Of a stretch of DNA of 64,000 nt, positions 60,501-64,000 are shown one piece after another. Position 1 is the first letter of the stretch. Each line of letters opens with the position of its first letter. The notes beneath the pieces are model-generated. The model saw only the letters and a program-made list of their open reading frames with translations. It was not told where the DNA came from and searched no databases. This DNA comes from Macrophomina tecta (taxonomy: Eukaryota > Ascomycota > Dothideomycetes > Botryosphaeriales > Botryosphaeriaceae), in NCBI GenBank assembly GCA_024180945.1, contig JAKSGN010000037.1, positions 1,865,501 to 1,929,500 on the forward strand, given 5' to 3'. The position numbers and the translations under genes are program-made.

Positions 60501-63500
60501 AAAGTAGATTATATTCCCGGGAGTAGAAGTATCTTATAATTCTATAGCTAATACTCTAGTAGTTATTTCTTACCTCTTTCTTAGAATATTCTCGGTATAT
60601 TCTAGAACTTTTATAGAACTATCTCTAATTCTAGTATAGGTGCTAATTTATTCTTAGTAGGCCTTATAATTTTACTAAGGTCTACGCTAACCTTAGCTAC
60701 TAAAATACCTTTATTATTATAGCTCTTATACCTAAGGGGACTAGTATCTACTTTATTCGAGTAGTCGTACTATTTATTAAGCCTCTAGGGGTAGTCTTCT
60801 TTAACTAGTTTTAGGCTATTCTTATTTTTATTCGTAAGGCTCTATATCGTATAGGTAAGAGTCTTTTACTTAGTATTCTTACTAGGTTTTACGTAAATTA
60901 TATAGGCTTTTTCTTCTTATCTTATTATAAGTTTTAGCGCTCGATAGCTAATTATCTTAATATTTATAAGTACGTTATTATCCCGTTATCTTAGCTTAGA
61001 GATTTTATTCTTACTCTTAGGCTCTAGCGCTTTTTTCTAGTTTTATTAGCTTCTTCTTACTGTTATAAGGTAGCGTCTATAGTATTTATTAGAAAATATA
61101 ATAGTCTTAGTTCTCTAGCTAATATATAGCTTATAAGTTTTTAGCTACGATATTTCTAGAATAATATTATATCTAGGAATTATTATTACGTCGAGGTTAA
61201 TTTATTCTTTATAATTACTAATAGTAAAGGGTACTTTTTCTATCTTAATTCGTATCTAGCTATTTTCGTATTTCGCTAGAGAGCTATCTACTATACTTAG
61301 CTAATAAGAATAATTCTTAGCTTACTAGAATAGTTAGTTCTTAATAATAAACTTAGGGTCGACGAACACGCCTTATACGCCGCTATTAATTATAGCTATT
61401 ACCTTTTTTCCGTAGAATATAACTAGGATGTATAAAAGTTAGTATAAGTTTAATCTAATAGGTATAATTCTATTCGTTATATATATAACCTAGTTAAGGG
61501 ACCTATTTAACGGCCCCTTCTAGGATTTCTATCTAGGAGAGCCGTCTAGTTTTTTAATATAGGTCGTTTCGTTATTTTATAATAAATATATTTGTTCTAT
61601 TTCTTAACTAGAACTAGGGTATCTTTCTATTATATCTATCTATCGTATTTAATTAGTCGTCTCTAGTAGATTCACCCATTTTAGACCTAATACTAGAAGG
61701 TAGGCATATCGTATTTTTCGTAGAATATCTATTATAAGATGCCTCTATTCCTAGTTATAGTATCGTACTAATAGAGGGTATAGGCTATATTATAAAGGTA
61801 TTATAGATCTTACTATTATTATACCCTCTATACCTCATTCTCTAGCTAAGATGCGAGTTTATTAGCCGTTTCGAGTAGTAATTCTTTCTAGAGGTTCTAG
61901 GTATTATCTTATTATACGCGTATATATATCTTTTCTTACTATACCTTATATTACTACGTCCCGAGGTTAATTATAGGGCCTAGAATCTAGATAACCGTAG
62001 GCTCTAGACTATTAGTAACGCGGTATATCTCTTTATATCGGGTTAGGTATTTAGTTATTCTTATAAGTATAGCTTTATTCTACTATTACTTATTATCAGT
62101 CGTGCTTAACTTTAGGGTGCTATTATATAGTTTTTCTATATCGCTATCGACTAGGTCCTTATTATTAAAAAAAGGCTTTAATAAGCTCTCCCTCTATTCT
62201 TAGAATCGTATTAACGTATTATAGCTCCTTAGAATACTAGCCTATAGCATTCTTATTACTCTAGTAAGTAGTATAGTTATTATTATAGTAGACTATCTAG
62301 CTAAGCCTCTAATATTTAGGGCTCTAGCTTTCTTCGTATCGCTTATTAAATTTAGCGAAGGGATTTTCTTACTTAGTAACCGTAGAGACTTCTCGGCTTT
62401 TTAGTTCTTATATTATAGCCGAGACTTATTTATTCTTCTTAAGATAGTAGTATATCTTTTTCTAAGTCTTACTATAGTAGATATATAGTTCTTTTTTAAA
62501 TCTTTATTTTTACTCTAGGGTCTATTCTTTATGTTATTTTTTCTTATAACTATTATTCTTTTTTCTATAGTAGTTATTTCTTTTAGGTGGGTTATTTTAG
62601 CGGTTAATATTATCTAGCTCTATAGTATCTTCTTCTTTCTAAGTATATCTAGGGCGCGCTAGGCGCGAAGTATTAGCTCTATAGTTTATCTTATACTTCT
62701 TAGATTAGTACTTAAAGAGGCGGTTATCGTATTTAATAGCTAGCTTAATAAGCTTATCTAGGATCTTAGAATCGTCTTATATTAGAAGTTAGTCTTTAAC
62801 TCTTTTCTTAAGTCCTCGGTAGTAGTAGTCTATAAAGGCGTAGTTAAACTAGTTATCTAGATATACTATAGTCTTTTAAAATTCTATAGTATAGTCTACT
62901 ACTAAGGTCTTCTAGTAGATATTTATAATAGCTTATTAGGCCTTATTAACCTCGTCGAGATCTCCGAAGCTTTACTTAATTTAAGTTATAAAGTACTTAT
63001 AGCTACTAAAGACTTTTTTAGTATTCTTTTTACGTACTTCTAGTTCTTTCTCTATTCGGTCTCTAAGGTAGGGCTCGAACTACTATACCGTAATATCGCG
63101 GAGATAGGTAGCTATGAATATTATCTTTTTATTATTAGTAGAAAAGTCTCTAGAGTTAAAAAAGAAGTATAGATCGAGTTATAAAAAAAAGGTCTAGAGC
63201 TTCTTTTAGTTATTATAGAATAGATCTAGCTTAGCTATCTTCGTACTTCTATTAGAAGGTTAAGCTGTTATTAATACTAAAGTATAAATAGGTATCGAGG
63301 TAGGGGTTATTAAAATAGCTTAGTTATAAAGTTCGCCTATTTATTAATAGAGCTAAGTATTCTCGTTAGTCTACTCCTAGAGTTATCTATATAGTTCGCT
63401 AATCTAGCCTTATATATCTTAAATAACCTAAAAGAGGTCGGCTATAGTTAGCTATAGAGAACCGTTATTATTTATATTAATATCGTTTATTATATTACTT

Positions 63501-63589
63501 AGTTAGTATTAAGTATCGGGTAATACTATTTTATTATTAAATATTTTTTTTCTTAAAACTATCTTTTCTTATAAGAATAGTAGTTAAAG
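57587..63589 (-). pseudogene. Family A4 gag-pol remnant with chromodomain
   Basis: Minus-strand order: gag (about 63,480-61,950), then protease and RT. RT has YINYR.LNN and IIIKN at about 60,340-60,290, and AYLDNILIY at about 60,060-60,035. RNase H is at about 59,640-59,590. Integrase and chromodomain end at a TAA at 57,589-57,587, 31 bp from the antisense stop. RIP stops are present throughout. It is less damaged than A3. Confidence 0.85.
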
Positions 63590-64000
63590 TATAATAGTAG
63601 TCTCTTCTACTAGGCTTTAGAATCGCCTAGTAGGGTTAGATAGCTAAAGAGTTTACCTTAAAGAATAAGAAAAGGGTAAAGAATTAGAATAATAGTAGTA
63701 ATTACGTAATATATTAGTATATAGTACGCGTTAGGCTTATTACCTCTAATAGAGTTATATTAGAACTTTAAGTTAACTATAAAGGTTAAAGTACTATCTA
63801 AGAAGTATATCTATATACTATAGAAAAGCTATAATAATCTATAGATTAAGACGACTATTAGATTAGTTATAATATTAGATTATTTTAAGAATTAGATCTT
63901 TACTAAGACTTCTAATCTATAAGTAGATTAGGTAGATTATATATAACTTAGGTGCTAATACCTATTTTTTAGAATCTAACTTTTATATTAATTAAGAGAA
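63590..64000 (-). repeat. Family A4 5' LTR, partial
   Basis: It starts TATAATAGTAG and is collinear with 55,985-56,400. The window ends inside it. Confidence 0.85.

Larger units (their letters stand above)
10080..64000. other. RIP-saturated repeat region
   Basis: From about here CpA and TpG are almost missing while TpA is in excess; CpC, CpT and some CpG stay. This is the mark of CpA-directed RIP acting on both strands. Reading frames of retroelement proteins are recognisable but broken by TAA/TAG, at sites where CAA, CAG or TGG would be expected, and Met codons are mostly ATA. Apart from one chance frame in a solo LTR at 43,794-43,982 I find no ATG frame over 60 codons. Exceptions with normal CA/TG content are 51,963-52,573 and part of 43,368-44,100. 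Confidence 0.9.
55985..64000 (-). mobile_element. Family A chromovirus copy 4 (minus strand, cut by window end)
   Basis: The 3' LTR is 55,985-56,771, the body 56,772-63,589, and the 5' LTR starts at 63,590 and runs out of the window. The five bases before the left LTR are ATTAC; the partner copy lies outside. It is the best kept A copy after A1 and carries the complete antisense gene. Confidence 0.85.

Overview
The window is from a filamentous ascomycete (Pezizomycotina), probably plant-associated. The evidence is spliceosomal introns of about 42-66 bp, fungal gene families (DUF3431, processive family 2 glycosyltransferase, a protein resembling the fungal-specific transcription-factor domain) and the mark of repeat-induced point mutation (RIP). 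Across most of the last 54 kb CpA and TpG are almost absent, while CpC, CpT and some CpG remain. I cannot name the species.

Layout. Bases 1-10,080 are an island of normal composition. It holds a small secreted, effector-like protein (523-897, +) between two LTR remnants. Next come a divergently transcribed pair, a processive GT2 glycosyltransferase (1,589-3,447, -) and a DUF3431 protein (4,231-5,504, +), which share a 783-bp intergenic region. A 340-bp solo LTR with a perfect target duplication follows (6,693-7,032), then a six-exon gene resembling fungal-specific transcription factors (7,291-9,273, -). I rebuilt the introns by eye, and each joined reading frame closes exactly. The island ends at a triple 17-bp tandem repeat.

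Bases 10,080-64,000 are a nest of LTR retrotransposons killed by RIP. Four groups can be told apart. Family C (Ty3/gypsy, minus) is split by a block of family A. Family A is a chromodomain Ty3/gypsy element with LTRs of about 780 bp, present as a three-LTR chimera at 13,941-24,076, a third copy at 38,895-55,059, a fourth on the minus strand from 55,985 past the window end, and two minus-strand solo LTRs. Family D is another chromodomain Ty3/gypsy (25,759-38,136). Two minus-strand Ty1/copia elements lie inside D and A3 (29,437-35,291 and 46,290-52,674), and the second carries an unrelated, hardly mutated solo LTR in its own LTR. Five-base target duplications support seven insertions: TATCT, ATAAT, AAAGA, TATAG, AGTAT, GGGTG, and GATAG with one RIP-type change. 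The insertion order can therefore be read.

Most interesting signal: every family A copy that keeps its 3' end carries a second gene on the opposite strand between pol and the 3' LTR. It is tail-to-tail with pol (31 bp between stops in both complete copies) and contains a spliceosomal-type intron. In three copies exon 1 is exactly 241 nt, and in the two full copies exon 2 is exactly 389 nt, while intron length differs. An intron on the antisense strand would survive retrotransposition, because the genomic RNA is sense.
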